Translations under genes and position numbers: made by a program
Assembly: GCA_025463265.1 (NCBI GenBank)
Contig: JAOBWH010000044.1
Span: 1 to 57,205 of the forward strand
Direction: 5' to 3'
From: Ilumatobacteraceae bacterium
GTDB lineage: Bacteria; Actinomycetota; Acidimicrobiia; Acidimicrobiales; Iamiaceae
DNA length: 57,205 bases
Notes under the pieces: generated by a model
Told to the model about the DNA's origin: nothing
The model's database searches: none
Seen by the model: the letters and a program-made list of their open reading frames with translations, nothing else
Shown here: positions 1 through 9,351 of the stretch, piece by piece
Numbering within the stretch: position 1 is the stretch's first letter
How the letters are laid out: each line of letters opens with the position of its first letter

Positions 1-896
1 TCCGCTACGGCGCCTTCGGCGCCGGGCTCCTGGTTCTGGTCATCCTCGCCCTGATCACCATCACCACCACCCAGGCGGCGTGGCCGGCGTTCAGCGTCGA
101 GTACTTCACCACCGCTGAGTGGGTCCCCAGCGCCGGCCAGTTCGGCATGCTCGGCTTCCTCTGGGCCACCCTGCTGATCTCCTTCATCGGGATCCTCCTG
201 GCCGTGCCGATCGCGCTCGGCATCGCCCTGTTCGCCACGGAGGTGGCGCCCCGACGGCTGCGCCGGACCATCACCACGGTGATGGACCTGCTCGCCTCCA
301 TCCCCTCGGTCGTGTTCGGGCTGGTCGGCTTCTACGTCCTGCGGGTCCCCGCCCAGAAGGTGTTCCAGTGGCTCGGCGACGTGTGCTCGGACATCCCGGT
401 CCTGAACCGCATCTTCGGCGAGGGATCGTCCGGCCTCAGCATCTTGATGGCCGGCATCGTCTTGTCGATCATGGTCCTGCCGATCATCACCTCGATCTCC
501 CGGGAGGTGTTCGACACCGTCCCCCGCAACGACAAGGAGGGGGCGCTCGCCCTGGGCGCCACCCGCTCCGAGATGATCAACGGTGTCGTCATCCCGCACT
601 CGCTCGGCGGGCTCACGGGCGCCGTGATGCTGGGACTGGGCCGGGCCATGGGCGAGACCATCGCCGTGACGCTGCTGATCGGCGGCGTGTCCAACCCGCA
701 GATCACCGTCGACGTGCTCGGTGCCAGCGACGCCATGCCGTCGGCCATCGCCCGCTACCTGTCCGAGAGCGCCGGCAACTACCGCGCCGCCCTCATCGGC
801 CTCGGGGTCACCCTCTTCGTGATCACGATGGTGATCAACGTCCTGTCCCGCAAGGTGGTCAGCGTGTTCGACCGGCGCATCAAGGGGGCCGCGTGA
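1..896 (+). CDS. pstC: Phosphate ABC transporter permease PstC, 5' end outside window
   Basis: Inner-membrane permease half of the high-affinity phosphate importer PstSCAB. The frame is open from the first bases of the window (first complete codon at position 3), so the start codon and the N-terminus are missing; about 297 residues remain. Several hydrophobic segments are visible, and the cytoplasmic coupling (EAA) loop that contacts PstB reads EGALALGATRSEM followed by GVVIPHSLGG, typical of the BPD_transp_1 fold. The next gene, pstA, starts within its stop codon (GTGA overlap at 893-896), so the two permeases are translationally coupled. The pstS binding protein, if present, would lie upstream of the window. 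Confidence 0.95.
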   Translation, partial: RYGAFGAGLLVLVILALITITTTQAAWPAFSVEYFTTAEWVPSAGQFGMLGFLWATLLISFIGILLAVPIALGIALFATEVAPRRLRRTITTVMDLLASIPSVVFGLVGFYVLRVPAQKVFQWLGDVCSDIPVLNRIFGEGSSGLSILMAGIVLSIMVLPIITSISREVFDTVPRNDKEGALALGATRSEMINGVVIPHSLGGLTGAVMLGLGRAMGETIAVTLLIGGVSNPQITVDVLGASDAMPSAIARYLSESAGNYRAALIGLGVTLFVITMVINVLSRKVVSVFDRRIKGAA

Positions 897-1897
897 CCGC
901 CACCCAGGACCCTCGTCCCACGGTGGACGAGCGCCTCGTCGTCCCCACCGACGTCCGGATCAGCACCATCAAGGGCGCCCGGTTCCGCCGCAACCGCATC
1001 GCCACCATCGGCATGATCGCCGCGTTCGTGCTCGCCGCCATCCCGCTGCTGTTCGTCATCGGCAACGTGGTCGTGAAGGGCCTGCCGGTGGTCACCACCA
1101 AGTTCCTGGTGAGCGACATCCCCAATGATGCGGCCGCCAACGAGCTGAGCGGCGACTGCGAGACGCTCCGCAAGTACGACCCCACGGCCGAGTGCGACGA
1201 CGACGCGGTGGTGGAGGAGGCCCAGCCCGGCATGGGCCCGGCGGTCGTCGGCACCCTCGTCACCACGGGGCTGGCGGCGCTGCTCGCCATCCCCCTCGGG
1301 ATCCTGGCCGCCATCTACCTGAACGAGTACGGCAAGCAGACGAGGCTCGCCCGCTTCATCCGGTTCATGACCGACGTGATGACCGGAGTGCCCTCGATCG
1401 TGATGGGCATCTTCATCTACCAGCTGTGGATCGTGAAGTTCGGCAACAGCCGCTCCGCCCTCGCGGCCGCGCTGGCGCTGGCGTGCCTGATGCTGCCGAT
1501 CGTGGTGCGCTCCAGCGAGGAGATGCTGAAGCTGGTGCCGAACACGCTGCGCGAGGCCAGTGCCGGGCTCGGTTCGCGGACCTGGAAGACCACCCTCAAG
1601 GTCGTGCTGCCCGCTGCGCTCCCCGGTCTGGTGTCGGGCTCGATGCTCGCCGTGGCCCGAGCCGCCGGAGAGACCGCCCCCGTGCTGTTCACCATCGGCG
1701 CCGTCTACGCCGTCCGCGACGCCGCCACCCTCAGCGGGCAGAGCACCACGCTCTCGGTGCAGATCTACAACATGATCACCAACGGCGGGAAGCTCTCGCC
1801 CCAGATGGCGTGGGGCGCGGCGTTCACGCTCATCGCCATCGTGCTCATCTTGACGACCATCGCCCGAACCGTGAGCGCACGGTTCGTGGCTCGGTGA
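893..1897 (+). CDS. pstA: Phosphate ABC transporter permease PstA
   Basis: Second permease subunit of the Pst phosphate importer, 334 residues from a GTG start at 893. That start overlaps the pstC stop by 4 nt and gives an N-terminus of normal length; longer open frame upstream is only the shadow of pstC. One membrane segment (about residues 40-65) is followed by an extracytoplasmic stretch of about 45 residues with two cysteines (SGDCETL and TAECDDD) that could form a disulfide. The permease domain with its coupling motif [20 protein letters not shown] follows. It is followed after 11 nt by pstB. Confidence 0.95.
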   Translation: MTATQDPRPTVDERLVVPTDVRISTIKGARFRRNRIATIGMIAAFVLAAIPLLFVIGNVVVKGLPVVTTKFLVSDIPNDAAANELSGDCETLRKYDPTAECDDDAVVEEAQPGMGPAVVGTLVTTGLAALLAIPLGILAAIYLNEYGKQTRLARFIRFMTDVMTGVPSIVMGIFIYQLWIVKFGNSRSALAAALALACLMLPIVVRSSEEMLKLVPNTLREASAGLGSRTWKTTLKVVLPAALPGLVSGSMLAVARAAGETAPVLFTIGAVYAVRDAATLSGQSTTLSVQIYNMITNGGKLSPQMAWGAAFTLIAIVLILTTIARTVSARFVAR

Positions 1898-1908
1898 AGA
1901 TGCTTCCC

Positions 1909-2790
1909 ATGACCGACGAGGAGACCCCCGTGCCCCAACCGGCCCCCACCCCGCTCTCGGACCTCGCCACCGAGACGGCCGAGGTGCACCCGGCACCCGC
2001 GACCAGCACCACGGTGTTCGACGTCAAGGAGCTGTCCGTGCTCTACAGCGGCTTCCGGGCCGTGAAGGACGTCGACATCAAGATCGCCAAGCACGAGATC
2101 ACGGCGTTCATCGGCCCGTCCGGCTGCGGCAAGACCACGGTCCTGCGGTGCTTCAACCGCATGAACGACCTGATCGAGGGGGCCGTCGTCGAGGGCACGT
2201 TGGACTACCACGGCGTCAACCTGTACGGGAAGGACGTCAACCCGGTGGAGGTCCGCCGCCGCATCGGCATGGTGTTCCAAAAGCCGAACCCGTTCCCGAA
2301 GTCGATCTTCGAGAACGTGGCCTACGGACCCCGCCTCGCCGGGATCAAGAAGAAGGGCGAGCTCGACGGCATCGTGGAGAAGGCGCTGCGCGGCGCGGCC
2401 ATCTGGGATGAGGTCAAGGACCGCCTCCATAAGTCCGGCCTCGGCCTCTCCGGCGGCCAGCAGCAGCGCCTCTGCATCGCGCGGGCGCTGGCCGTGAACC
2501 CCGAGGTCATCTTGATGGACGAGCCCTGCTCGGCCCTGGACCCGATCGCGACGGGGCGCATCGAGGACCTCATGGAGGAGATCAAGCAGGACTACACGAT
2601 CATCATCGTGACCCACAACATGCAGCAGGCCGCCCGCGTCAGCGACCGCTGCGCCTTCTTCACGACCGAGGTCAACTCGGAGAGCGACCTGCGGACCGGC
2701 ACCCTCGTGGAGTTCGACGCCACCGAGAAGATGTTCTCGAACCCGTCGGACAAGCGGACCGAGAACTACGTCACCGGCCGGTTCGGCTGA
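1909..2790 (+). CDS. pstB: Phosphate ABC transporter ATPase PstB
   Basis: ATP-hydrolysing subunit of the Pst importer. Visible motifs are Walker [10 protein letters not shown], the signature [15 protein letters not shown], Walker B VILMDEP followed by CSALDP, and the H-loop VTHNMQQ, all as in PstB. ATG codons at 1900 and 1909 are both possible; 1909 is preferred because GGTGAAG sits about 9 nt upstream of it. This gives 293 residues, including a roughly 30-residue low-complexity N-terminal extension ([12 protein letters not shown]) before the ABC domain. phoU follows after 8 nt in the same presumed operon. Confidence 0.96.
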   Translation: MTDEETPVPQPAPTPLSDLATETAEVHPAPATSTTVFDVKELSVLYSGFRAVKDVDIKIAKHEITAFIGPSGCGKTTVLRCFNRMNDLIEGAVVEGTLDYHGVNLYGKDVNPVEVRRRIGMVFQKPNPFPKSIFENVAYGPRLAGIKKKGELDGIVEKALRGAAIWDEVKDRLHKSGLGLSGGQQQRLCIARALAVNPEVILMDEPCSALDPIATGRIEDLMEEIKQDYTIIIVTHNMQQAARVSDRCAFFTTEVNSESDLRTGTLVEFDATEKMFSNPSDKRTENYVTGRFG

Positions 2791-2798
2791 GCTCGCCC

Positions 2799-3461
2799 AT
2801 GGTCCGCACCGGGTTCAACGCCGAGCTCGAGCAGCTCCGCCTCCAGGTCGAGGTCATGGCGGTGCGCGTCGACCACAACCTCGAGCGGATGAAGGACTTC
2901 CTCGCCACCGGCGACCTCGACGTCGCGGCCACGGCCGTCGCGGCCGACGACGACATCGACGCCATGAACCTGTCGCTCACCGAGCGCTGCTACGACCTGC
3001 TCGCCCGAGAGTCCCCGGTCGCCTCCGACCTCCGGTTCGTGATGTCGGTGCTTCGCGTGCTCGGCGAGCTCGAGCGGGTCGGGGACCTCGCGCTGCGCGT
3101 CGTGAAGATCGGCGCCGACTGGTCGCTCGTGCGGGCATCGGCGTCCACCTACGACATCCTGGTGTCGATGGCGGAGACCTCCGTCGAGCAGTTCCGCGAG
3201 GCGCTCCGGGCCTGGTCCAGCCAGGATCTGCACCTCGCCGACCAGCTGGCCAACTCCGGGCCGGTGCTCGACGTCGCCAACGCCCAGCTCGTGAAGGAGC
3301 TGCTGGTCCTGGAGGGTCCCGCAGCGGTCGCCACCGCGCTCCATAGCCTGGTGATCGGGAAGTCGCTCGATCGCATCGCCGATCACTCCGCCATCATCGG
3401 CAGCCGCCTGCGCTACTTGTTGACCGGCGACCCCGACCACCTCGCCGCCGAGATCCGCTGA
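2799..3461 (+). CDS. phoU: PhoU-family phosphate signalling protein, copy 1
   Basis: PhoU proteins are all-helical adaptors that link Pst transporter state to the PhoR/SenX3-type kinase and restrain phosphate uptake. This 220-residue protein has the two tandem three-helix repeats of the family. The metal-binding E/D-x-x-x-D signatures are seen as ELERVGDLAL in the first repeat and KSLDRIADHS in the second. It lies 8 nt after pstB and 15 nt before a second phoU-type gene. A pst operon with two adjacent divergent PhoU paralogues is less common than one with a single copy; the two are similar in length but differ clearly in sequence. Confidence 0.93.
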   Translation: MVRTGFNAELEQLRLQVEVMAVRVDHNLERMKDFLATGDLDVAATAVAADDDIDAMNLSLTERCYDLLARESPVASDLRFVMSVLRVLGELERVGDLALRVVKIGADWSLVRASASTYDILVSMAETSVEQFREALRAWSSQDLHLADQLANSGPVLDVANAQLVKELLVLEGPAAVATALHSLVIGKSLDRIADHSAIIGSRLRYLLTGDPDHLAAEIR

Positions 3462-3476
3462 CCCGGGACAGGACCA

Positions 3477-4190
3477 ATGGACAACGTTCGCAAGAGCTTC
3501 CAGCAGACGCTGGAGGAGATCCGCCAAGAGATGGTGCAGATGGCTGCGCTCGTGACCGAGGGCATCCCCCGCGCCACCGAGGCGCTGCTCGCCGGCGACC
3601 TGACCGACGCCCAGCAGATCATCGAGGGCGACGATCCGCTCGACGCTGCGGCCGTGGAGCTCGAGGAGGTCTGCTACCAGCAGCTCGCCCTCCAGCAGCC
3701 GATGGCCGGCGACCTGCGCGGCATCGTCACCGCCATCCGCATGATCTCGGAGATCGAGCGCTCCGGCGACCTCGTGGTCAACATCGCCAAGGGCTCCCGC
3801 CGCATCTTCGGCACCGAGCTGTCGGCCCGCCTGCGCGGCCTCATCAGCCAGATGGGCGAAGAGGCCACGCGGCTGTTCCGCCTCGCCATCGACGCCTACA
3901 TCGACGAGGACGCAGCCATGGCCGCCGCCCTCGACGACCTCGACGACCGCCTCGACGCCATCCACCGCGACTACATCCAGGAGATCTTCCTGGTGCACAA
4001 CTCGGGCGACCTCCCGGTGCAGGCCGCCGTCCAGCTCGCCCTCATCGGCCGCTACTACGAGCGCATCGGGGACCACGCCGTGAACATCGGCGAGCGGGTC
4101 CGCTACATGGTCACCGGCTGGCTGCCCGAGCACACCGGGGCCGCCCGCAACGCCGCCGCCAAGACCAAGCCGCCGCCCGAGGACGCGTGA
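3477..4190 (+). CDS. phoU: PhoU-family phosphate signalling protein, copy 2
   Basis: Second PhoU-type protein, 237 residues. The conserved signatures are SEIERSGDLVVNIAKG in the first repeat and YYERIGDHAVNIGERV in the second, closer to the family consensus than those of the upstream copy. It ends in a short charged tail (AAAKTKPPPEDA). A purine-rich ACAGGA precedes the ATG. Only 4 nt separate it from the histidine kinase gene, so pst, phoU, phoU, kinase and regulator look like a single transcription unit. Which of the two PhoU proteins contacts PstB and which the kinase cannot be told from the sequence. Confidence 0.94.
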   Translation: MDNVRKSFQQTLEEIRQEMVQMAALVTEGIPRATEALLAGDLTDAQQIIEGDDPLDAAAVELEEVCYQQLALQQPMAGDLRGIVTAIRMISEIERSGDLVVNIAKGSRRIFGTELSARLRGLISQMGEEATRLFRLAIDAYIDEDAAMAAALDDLDDRLDAIHRDYIQEIFLVHNSGDLPVQAAVQLALIGRYYERIGDHAVNIGERVRYMVTGWLPEHTGAARNAAAKTKPPPEDA

Positions 4191-4194
4191 CCCG

Positions 4195-5376
4195 GTGATC
4201 TGGCGCTCGGGAGCGCTGCGCGAGCAGCTCGACGCGCTGCGCGCCCGCTTCGAGCGTTCGCCCGGCGGGCCCTCTGCGTCGGCCGACGAGGCGACCGAGC
4301 GGTTGGAAGCGGCCATCGACCGGCACTTCGCGAAGCAGGCGGCGACCCGGGTCACCGCGGACCGCCTCGTCGGCGCGCTCGACGTGATCCCGCAGGGGAT
4401 CGTGCTGGCCGATGCGGCCGGAGCGATCGTGTTCCGCAACCAGACGGCGGCCTCGTACCTGACCGCCCGCCACGGCGATGCCCTCGTCGGATCGCTCATC
4501 ACCGAGCTGATCGTGGCCGCGGTACGCGGGGAGTCGACCACCCGCACCATCGAGATCTTCGGCCCGCCGCGCCGCTCGCTCCAGCTCCGGTCGGTCCCGC
4601 TCGACGACCCCGACGCCGCCGGCGCCTTCCTCGTGATCGAGGACATCTCCGAGCGCCAGCGGCTCGAAGCCGTGCGCCGCGACTTCGTGGCCAACATCAG
4701 CCACGAGCTCAAGACGCCCGTCGGCGCCCTCGGCCTCCTCGCCGAGACCCTGCTGGACGAGGACGACCCGGCGGTCGCCCACCGCCTCACCGAGCGCATG
4801 CGCCGCGAGGCGTTCCGCGTGGCCCGCACCATCGATGACCTCCTCCAGCTGAGCCAGATCGAGACGAGCGACGCGCCCGAGCACGAGCTCGTCGGCGTCG
4901 ATCAGCTCATCGGCGAGGCCGTCGATCGCACCCGCCCCGCTGCCGAGCTGCGCCAGGTGGACCTCGTCGTGCCGCCGGCGCCCGATGGGCTCGCCGTCGT
5001 CGGCGACCGGCGCCAGCTCGTGTCCGCCCTCGCCAACCTGTGCGACAACGCGGTCAAGTACTCCGACCCGCACTCGAAGGTCGAGCTCCGAGCCCGGTCC
5101 TCGGGCCCCTGGGCCGAGATCGAGGTGATCGACCAGGGGATCGGCATCCCCGCCCGGGACCAGGAACGGGTCTTCGAGCGCTTCTACCGGGTCGACCGGG
5201 CCCGCAGCCGAGACACCGGCGGCACCGGGCTCGGCCTGGCCATCGTCCGCCACGTCGTCCAGAACCACGACGGCGAGATCGCCGTCTCGTCGCGCGAAGG
5301 CGACGGCTCCACCTTCACCCTCCGCCTCCCGATCGGCCCCGCCGACCCTTCCCACCCCGAGGAACCCGATGCCTGA
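4195..5376 (+). CDS. senX3: SenX3/PhoR-like sensor histidine kinase lacking membrane segments
   Basis: Sensor kinase of a phosphate-responsive two-component system, 393 residues from GTG. Order: a charged N-terminal helix (residues 1-50), a PAS domain (about 55-150), HisKA dimerisation domain with phospho-acceptor His170 in ISHELKTP, and an ATPase domain with N-box (NLCDNAVKYSD), G1 (DQGIGIP) and G2 (GTGLGLAI). SenX3 of mycobacteria starts with two membrane segments; none is present here, and the region upstream is phoU coding sequence, so the protein is predicted to be soluble. It may therefore sense through PhoU or PstB contact. The response regulator gene overlaps its end by 8 nt. Confidence 0.93.
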   Translation: MIWRSGALREQLDALRARFERSPGGPSASADEATERLEAAIDRHFAKQAATRVTADRLVGALDVIPQGIVLADAAGAIVFRNQTAASYLTARHGDALVGSLITELIVAAVRGESTTRTIEIFGPPRRSLQLRSVPLDDPDAAGAFLVIEDISERQRLEAVRRDFVANISHELKTPVGALGLLAETLLDEDDPAVAHRLTERMRREAFRVARTIDDLLQLSQIETSDAPEHELVGVDQLIGEAVDRTRPAAELRQVDLVVPPAPDGLAVVGDRRQLVSALANLCDNAVKYSDPHSKVELRARSSGPWAEIEVIDQGIGIPARDQERVFERFYRVDRARSRDTGGTGLGLAIVRHVVQNHDGEIAVSSREGDGSTFTLRLPIGPADPSHPEEPDA

Positions 5377-6088
5377 GTCCACCACCGTCCTGGTCGTCGA
5401 AGACGAGGACAGCTTCATCGATGCCCTGACCGTCGGCTTGGCCCGCGAGGGCTTCCGCGTCCAGGTCGCCCGCGACGGGGCCCAGGCGCTGGACCTGTTC
5501 GACGCCGTGCGCCCCGACATCGTCCTGCTCGACGTGATGCTCCCCAAGGTCTCCGGCATCGACGTCTGCCGGGCCATCCGGGCCAAGTCCAAGGTGCCGA
5601 TCATCATGGTCACCGCCAAGGCGTCGGAGATCGACACCGTGGTGGGCCTCGAGGTCGGCGCCGATGACTACGTGTCCAAGCCGTACCGCCTCCGGGAGCT
5701 GGTGGCCCGCATGCGCGCCGTGCTGCGCCGGGCCCCCGGCCTGGCCGCGGTCGACGACGACGCCCACCGCGAGGTGCTCGAGGTGGGCGATGTCACCCTC
5801 GACCCCTCCCGGCACGAGGTCGTGATCCGAGGCGACGACGTGTCGCTGCCGCTCAAGGAGTTCGAGCTCCTCCACCTCCTGCTGGAGAACGCCGGCCGGG
5901 TGCTCAGCCGCGACCTGCTGATCGATCGGATCTGGGGCCATGACTACGTGGGCGACACCAAGACCCTCGACGTCCACGTGAAGCGGCTCCGGGCGAAGGT
6001 CGAGGCCGATCCCACCAACCCGTCGCGCATCGTGACCATCCGCGGCCTCGGCTACAAGTACGAGACGCCCAAGCTCTCCCGGGTCTGA
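5369..6088 (+). CDS. regX3: RegX3/PhoB-like response regulator
   Basis: OmpR-family DNA-binding response regulator, 239 residues. The receiver domain (1-120) has the acidic pocket (VVEDED), phospho-acceptor Asp55 in DIVLLDVMLP, and the conserved Lys in the SKPYRLRELVARM region. A winged-helix effector domain (about 135-235) follows, ending with the typical RGLGYKYE. The start ATG lies inside the kinase gene with GAGGA upstream. By position and type it should be the partner of the adjacent kinase and activate phosphate-starvation genes including pst. Confidence 0.95.
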   Translation: MPESTTVLVVEDEDSFIDALTVGLAREGFRVQVARDGAQALDLFDAVRPDIVLLDVMLPKVSGIDVCRAIRAKSKVPIIMVTAKASEIDTVVGLEVGADDYVSKPYRLRELVARMRAVLRRAPGLAAVDDDAHREVLEVGDVTLDPSRHEVVIRGDDVSLPLKEFELLHLLLENAGRVLSRDLLIDRIWGHDYVGDTKTLDVHVKRLRAKVEADPTNPSRIVTIRGLGYKYETPKLSRV

Positions 6089-6169
6089 CGCGGGTCCGAT
6101 CGGCCGGATCCGGGTAGCGGGTCGCGTGCCCCGACCTCGCTGTCCGACCCGTTCCCTACCATGGCACCC

Positions 6170-7984
6170 GTGACGGACCCCCTGGTGAGCCGAGCCGGCT
6201 CGCGCCCCCACACCGCCGAGGGCAGCCGTGCCTTCGTCGTGCGCCCGTTCCAGCGCCTGGCCCGGACCCACGTCGCCAACAACATGGCCGATGCCATGTT
6301 GGCGGCGGCGCTGGCGGACTCCATCTTCTTCTCGCTCCCCGCCGACAACGCCCGCGGGCCGGTCCTGCGGTACCTCATCATCACGATGGCGCCGTTCATC
6401 TTCATCGCGCCGCTCATCGGGCCGCTGATCGACCGGTTGAAGGGCGGGCACCGCTTCGTGCTGCTGGGCACGCTGGTCGCCCGTGCGGTCATCGCCTGGC
6501 TCCTGATCGACCAGATCGCCGACGACACCCCCGGCCCGCTCTTCTTCCTCCTCGCCCTGCTGGTGCTGGTGGGCCAGCGCGCCTACAGCGTGGCCAGATC
6601 GGCGCTGGTGCCCACCGTGGTGACCAGCGACGACGAGCTCATCGAGGCCAACTCGAAGCTGACGATCCTCGGTGGGTTCGCCGGCTTCGTCGGCATCTTG
6701 CCCGCGGCACTCCTCCTCAAGATCTGGGGTCCGGGCTGGGCCCTCGGCCTGGCCGTGGTCACCTACGGGGTCGGCGCCGTGATCGGCCTGCGGATCCCCG
6801 GGGCGCGCGTGGCCACGGAGAAGCGCGACGCCGTCGAGCGCAAAGAGATCCGCGGCGCCGGCATCCAGCTCGCCGGCGGCGCCATGTCGCTGCTGCGCGG
6901 CTGCGTCGGCTTCCTGACGATGCTGATCGCGTTCGACTTCCGTGGCGGGGACAAGGCGGCCTGGCAGTTCGGCCTGGTGGCCGGCGTCAGCGTGATCGCC
7001 GGGCTCGTGGGCGCCGCCGTGGCGTCGCGCCTCAAGGGGCTGACCTCCGAGGAGACGATCCTCACCGCATCGCTCGGGCTCGTGGTCAGCGGTGCGTTCG
7101 CGGCCCTCTTCATCAACGAGGTGTCGGGAGCGTGCATCGTCGGTGCGTGCGTGGGCTTCGCCGCCTCGCTCGGCAAGCTGGCGTTCGACTCCATCCTCCA
7201 GCGCGACGCGCCCGACGCCAACCGCGGCCGTTCCTTCGCCCGGTTCGAGACCCGCTTCCAGATCTTCTACGTGCTGGGCTCGCTCATCCCCGTCGCGTTC
7301 CACGTGGGTGCCCGGCCCGGGTTCGCCGTCCTGCTGGTCGCCTCTGCGATCGCCATCATCTCCTACGCCATCGGCCGCATGGCCTGGGCCCACCGCTCCG
7401 GCCAGCGCCAGACGGCGGCCACCGCAGCGGCGGTGGGCATCGAGGAGCGCTTCGGCGTGGTGACCGGCGAGGTCAAGGACCGTCTGGCCGCAGCGCCGCG
7501 CAGCGTCATGCACCGCCTCCGAGGCGGCGAGGGCGCAGCAGAACCCGATCTGGGTCCGGATCCGGATCGCACCGTCATCATCGACGCCGCTGTCGGCGCC
7601 GACGCCGACGAGTGGACCGTTCCGGCGGTGCCCACCGTGCCCACGCCCACCGTGCCCACGCCGACGCCGCCCGCTCCGCTCGCCTTGGCCGTCGATCAGG
7701 GAGACGAGATCGACGCCGTCCCCTCGTGGGGCGGCGACCCGACGACGCCGCCCCGGGATCCCGAGGCGGTGCTGTTCGACCAGGACGTCGGCCCCGATGG
7801 CGACGGGGGCGGCGAGGTGCCGCCCGCCGGGCCGGTGGACCCGCACCTCGCTCCCACGTCACCCGTGGCGTGGAACCCGCCCGCCGACGAGGCGCCCACC
7901 ATCGACGCCGCTCGGACCCAGACGCGGCGCGTCGGGGATCAGTCCGAGCTGCCCTGGGACGGACCGCCCGAAGGCCGGAACTAG
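6170..7984 (+). CDS. MFS transporter with long disordered C-terminal tail
   Basis: Major facilitator superfamily permease, 604 residues from GTG at 6170. An ATG at 6161 is also in frame, but a TACCAT box at 6157-6162 lies 7 nt before the GTG; the same box stands 6 nt before moaE and the DivIVA gene, so a leaderless start at 6170 is preferred. About residues 25-420 hold around 12 hydrophobic segments. The remaining 180 residues are hydrophilic, with a proline/threonine repeat (PTVPTPTVPTPTP) and many acidic residues. Substrate is unknown. Its stop codon shares the four bases CTAG with the convergent zincin gene. Confidence 0.85.
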   Translation: MTDPLVSRAGSRPHTAEGSRAFVVRPFQRLARTHVANNMADAMLAAALADSIFFSLPADNARGPVLRYLIITMAPFIFIAPLIGPLIDRLKGGHRFVLLGTLVARAVIAWLLIDQIADDTPGPLFFLLALLVLVGQRAYSVARSALVPTVVTSDDELIEANSKLTILGGFAGFVGILPAALLLKIWGPGWALGLAVVTYGVGAVIGLRIPGARVATEKRDAVERKEIRGAGIQLAGGAMSLLRGCVGFLTMLIAFDFRGGDKAAWQFGLVAGVSVIAGLVGAAVASRLKGLTSEETILTASLGLVVSGAFAALFINEVSGACIVGACVGFAASLGKLAFDSILQRDAPDANRGRSFARFETRFQIFYVLGSLIPVAFHVGARPGFAVLLVASAIAIISYAIGRMAWAHRSGQRQTAATAAAVGIEERFGVVTGEVKDRLAAAPRSVMHRLRGGEGAAEPDLGPDPDRTVIIDAAVGADADEWTVPAVPTVPTPTVPTPTPPAPLALAVDQGDEIDAVPSWGGDPTTPPRDPEAVLFDQDVGPDGDGGGEVPPAGPVDPHLAPTSPVAWNPPADEAPTIDAARTQTRRVGDQSELPWDGPPEGRN

Positions 7985-9294
7985 CGCCCCGGGGCGTCGG
8001 GGTCGTCGAACCCGCCCAGGTCGCCGAGGTCGGTGATGTCGTCGAGCCCCAGGTCGCCCAGATCGACGTCGTCGCCCTCGCCGAGGGGCACGTCCAGGCG
8101 GGCCAGCCACAGACCGGGAGCATCGACCTCGTTGGGGGTGGGAAGGGACTCGGCCGACGACCACAGGCGGTCGAGGCCGGTCCGGCCCGAGCGCGCGATG
8201 ACGCCCGAGATGAACGCCGCGCCCCGGTCGAAGTGGGCCTGGGTGAGCTCCAGCCCGAGCAGCCGCTCCACGAAGCGGTCCTCCGAGGAGGCCTCGACCC
8301 GGCGGCGGCGCAGGGCCTCGGTGATCTGCGGGTACGAGCCCACGAGCCCGTGGCCGATCTCATCCATGATGTGGTCGACGTAGCCGGCGATGACGCTGAC
8401 CAGGCCGTCGAGCCAGGGGAGGATCTCCTGCTGGCGGCTGGAGCGGACCGCGCCGAGGACGACCTCGGGATCGCCCATCAGCTCCTGGAAGCGGGCCATG
8501 GGGTCACCGCCTGTGGGGTCGACCTCCAGCTCGCCGAGCTTCGTGCCCAGCGCATCGGGGTCGGACTCGAACGACGAGGCGTAGTCGCCCAGCAGCTCGT
8601 CGAGCCGGACCCGCACGTGGGGGAGGCCCAGCACGGCGTGGTGCGTGAGCTGGTGCAGGCAGACCCACAGGCGCAGGTCGTCGCCGTCCATCGACCAGTC
8701 GGTGGCGAACGCCTCGACGTTGGCGGCGATGACCAGCACGTCGTCCGACGGCGGGCGGGGGACGGGCAGGTCGAAGAGGCCGAAGTTCCGGTTGGCGAGG
8801 TGGCCGACCATCGAGCCGGTGGTCATCCCGAGCAACATGGGGCTGAGCAGCCCCATGATCTGGGCGAGCCACGCCTCGGTGGGGTCCGAGCCATCGGTCG
8901 GATCGAGGGGCTGGATGGCGCCGAGCAGCCCGGTGGCGGGATCCGCGGTGGGCGGGTGGAGGGCGGCGGCCATCTGCTCGATCAGCGGGCGGTAGGCGTC
9001 GAGCGTGGCGAGGGTCCACTGGGTGCGGGTGACGGGGGTGACGGTGACCGAGCGGCCGGTGGTCGACGTCGACAGCCCGGTGGCCTGGGCCACCTGCAGG
9101 TCGGCGACCCGCGCCAGCTGCTCGTAGCGGACCCGCTCCAAGGGGTCGACGTTGGGCTCGCTCTCGCCGCCGGTGGCGATGGAGAGCGCCAGCTGGCGCG
9201 CCCCGTCCCACTGGACCGGCCCCTGGGAGCCGAGCATCTTCAGCAGATCGCCGAAGAACGGCATCCCTTCGAAGGGGTTGGATCCTGAGCTCAT
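7981..9294 (-). CDS. DUF2342 zincin-like protein with altered HExxH motif
   Basis: Member of the actinobacterial zinc-dependent metalloprotease-like family (DUF2342/TIGR03624 type), 437 residues. Family features are the N-terminal NPFEGMPFFGDLLKML segment and the helical body with WVCLHQLTHHAVLGLP. The motif in the position of the metalloprotease HExxH reads H214-Q-L-T-H218, so the catalytic Glu is replaced by Gln; family members often have degenerate motifs, and peptidase activity is doubtful. The ATG at 9294 is 6 nt downstream of TACCAT (minus strand, 9306-9301), suggesting a leaderless transcript. Biological role unknown. Confidence 0.85.
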   Translation of the reverse strand: MSSGSNPFEGMPFFGDLLKMLGSQGPVQWDGARQLALSIATGGESEPNVDPLERVRYEQLARVADLQVAQATGLSTSTTGRSVTVTPVTRTQWTLATLDAYRPLIEQMAAALHPPTADPATGLLGAIQPLDPTDGSDPTEAWLAQIMGLLSPMLLGMTTGSMVGHLANRNFGLFDLPVPRPPSDDVLVIAANVEAFATDWSMDGDDLRLWVCLHQLTHHAVLGLPHVRVRLDELLGDYASSFESDPDALGTKLGELEVDPTGGDPMARFQELMGDPEVVLGAVRSSRQQEILPWLDGLVSVIAGYVDHIMDEIGHGLVGSYPQITEALRRRRVEASSEDRFVERLLGLELTQAHFDRGAAFISGVIARSGRTGLDRLWSSAESLPTPNEVDAPGLWLARLDVPLGEGDDVDLGDLGLDDITDLGDLGGFDDPDAPGR

Positions 9295-9351
9295 GGGGCC
9301 ATGGTACGGGTCGATGTGGCGTTGCGTCCGTGCGGGCGGCAAGCTCACGTG

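Noticed and set aside
5315-7846. Very long minus-strand open frame across regX3 and the MFS gene
   Set aside because: High GC removes stop codons; translation is His/Gly/Asp/Arg-rich without domains, while the plus strand encodes clear proteins.
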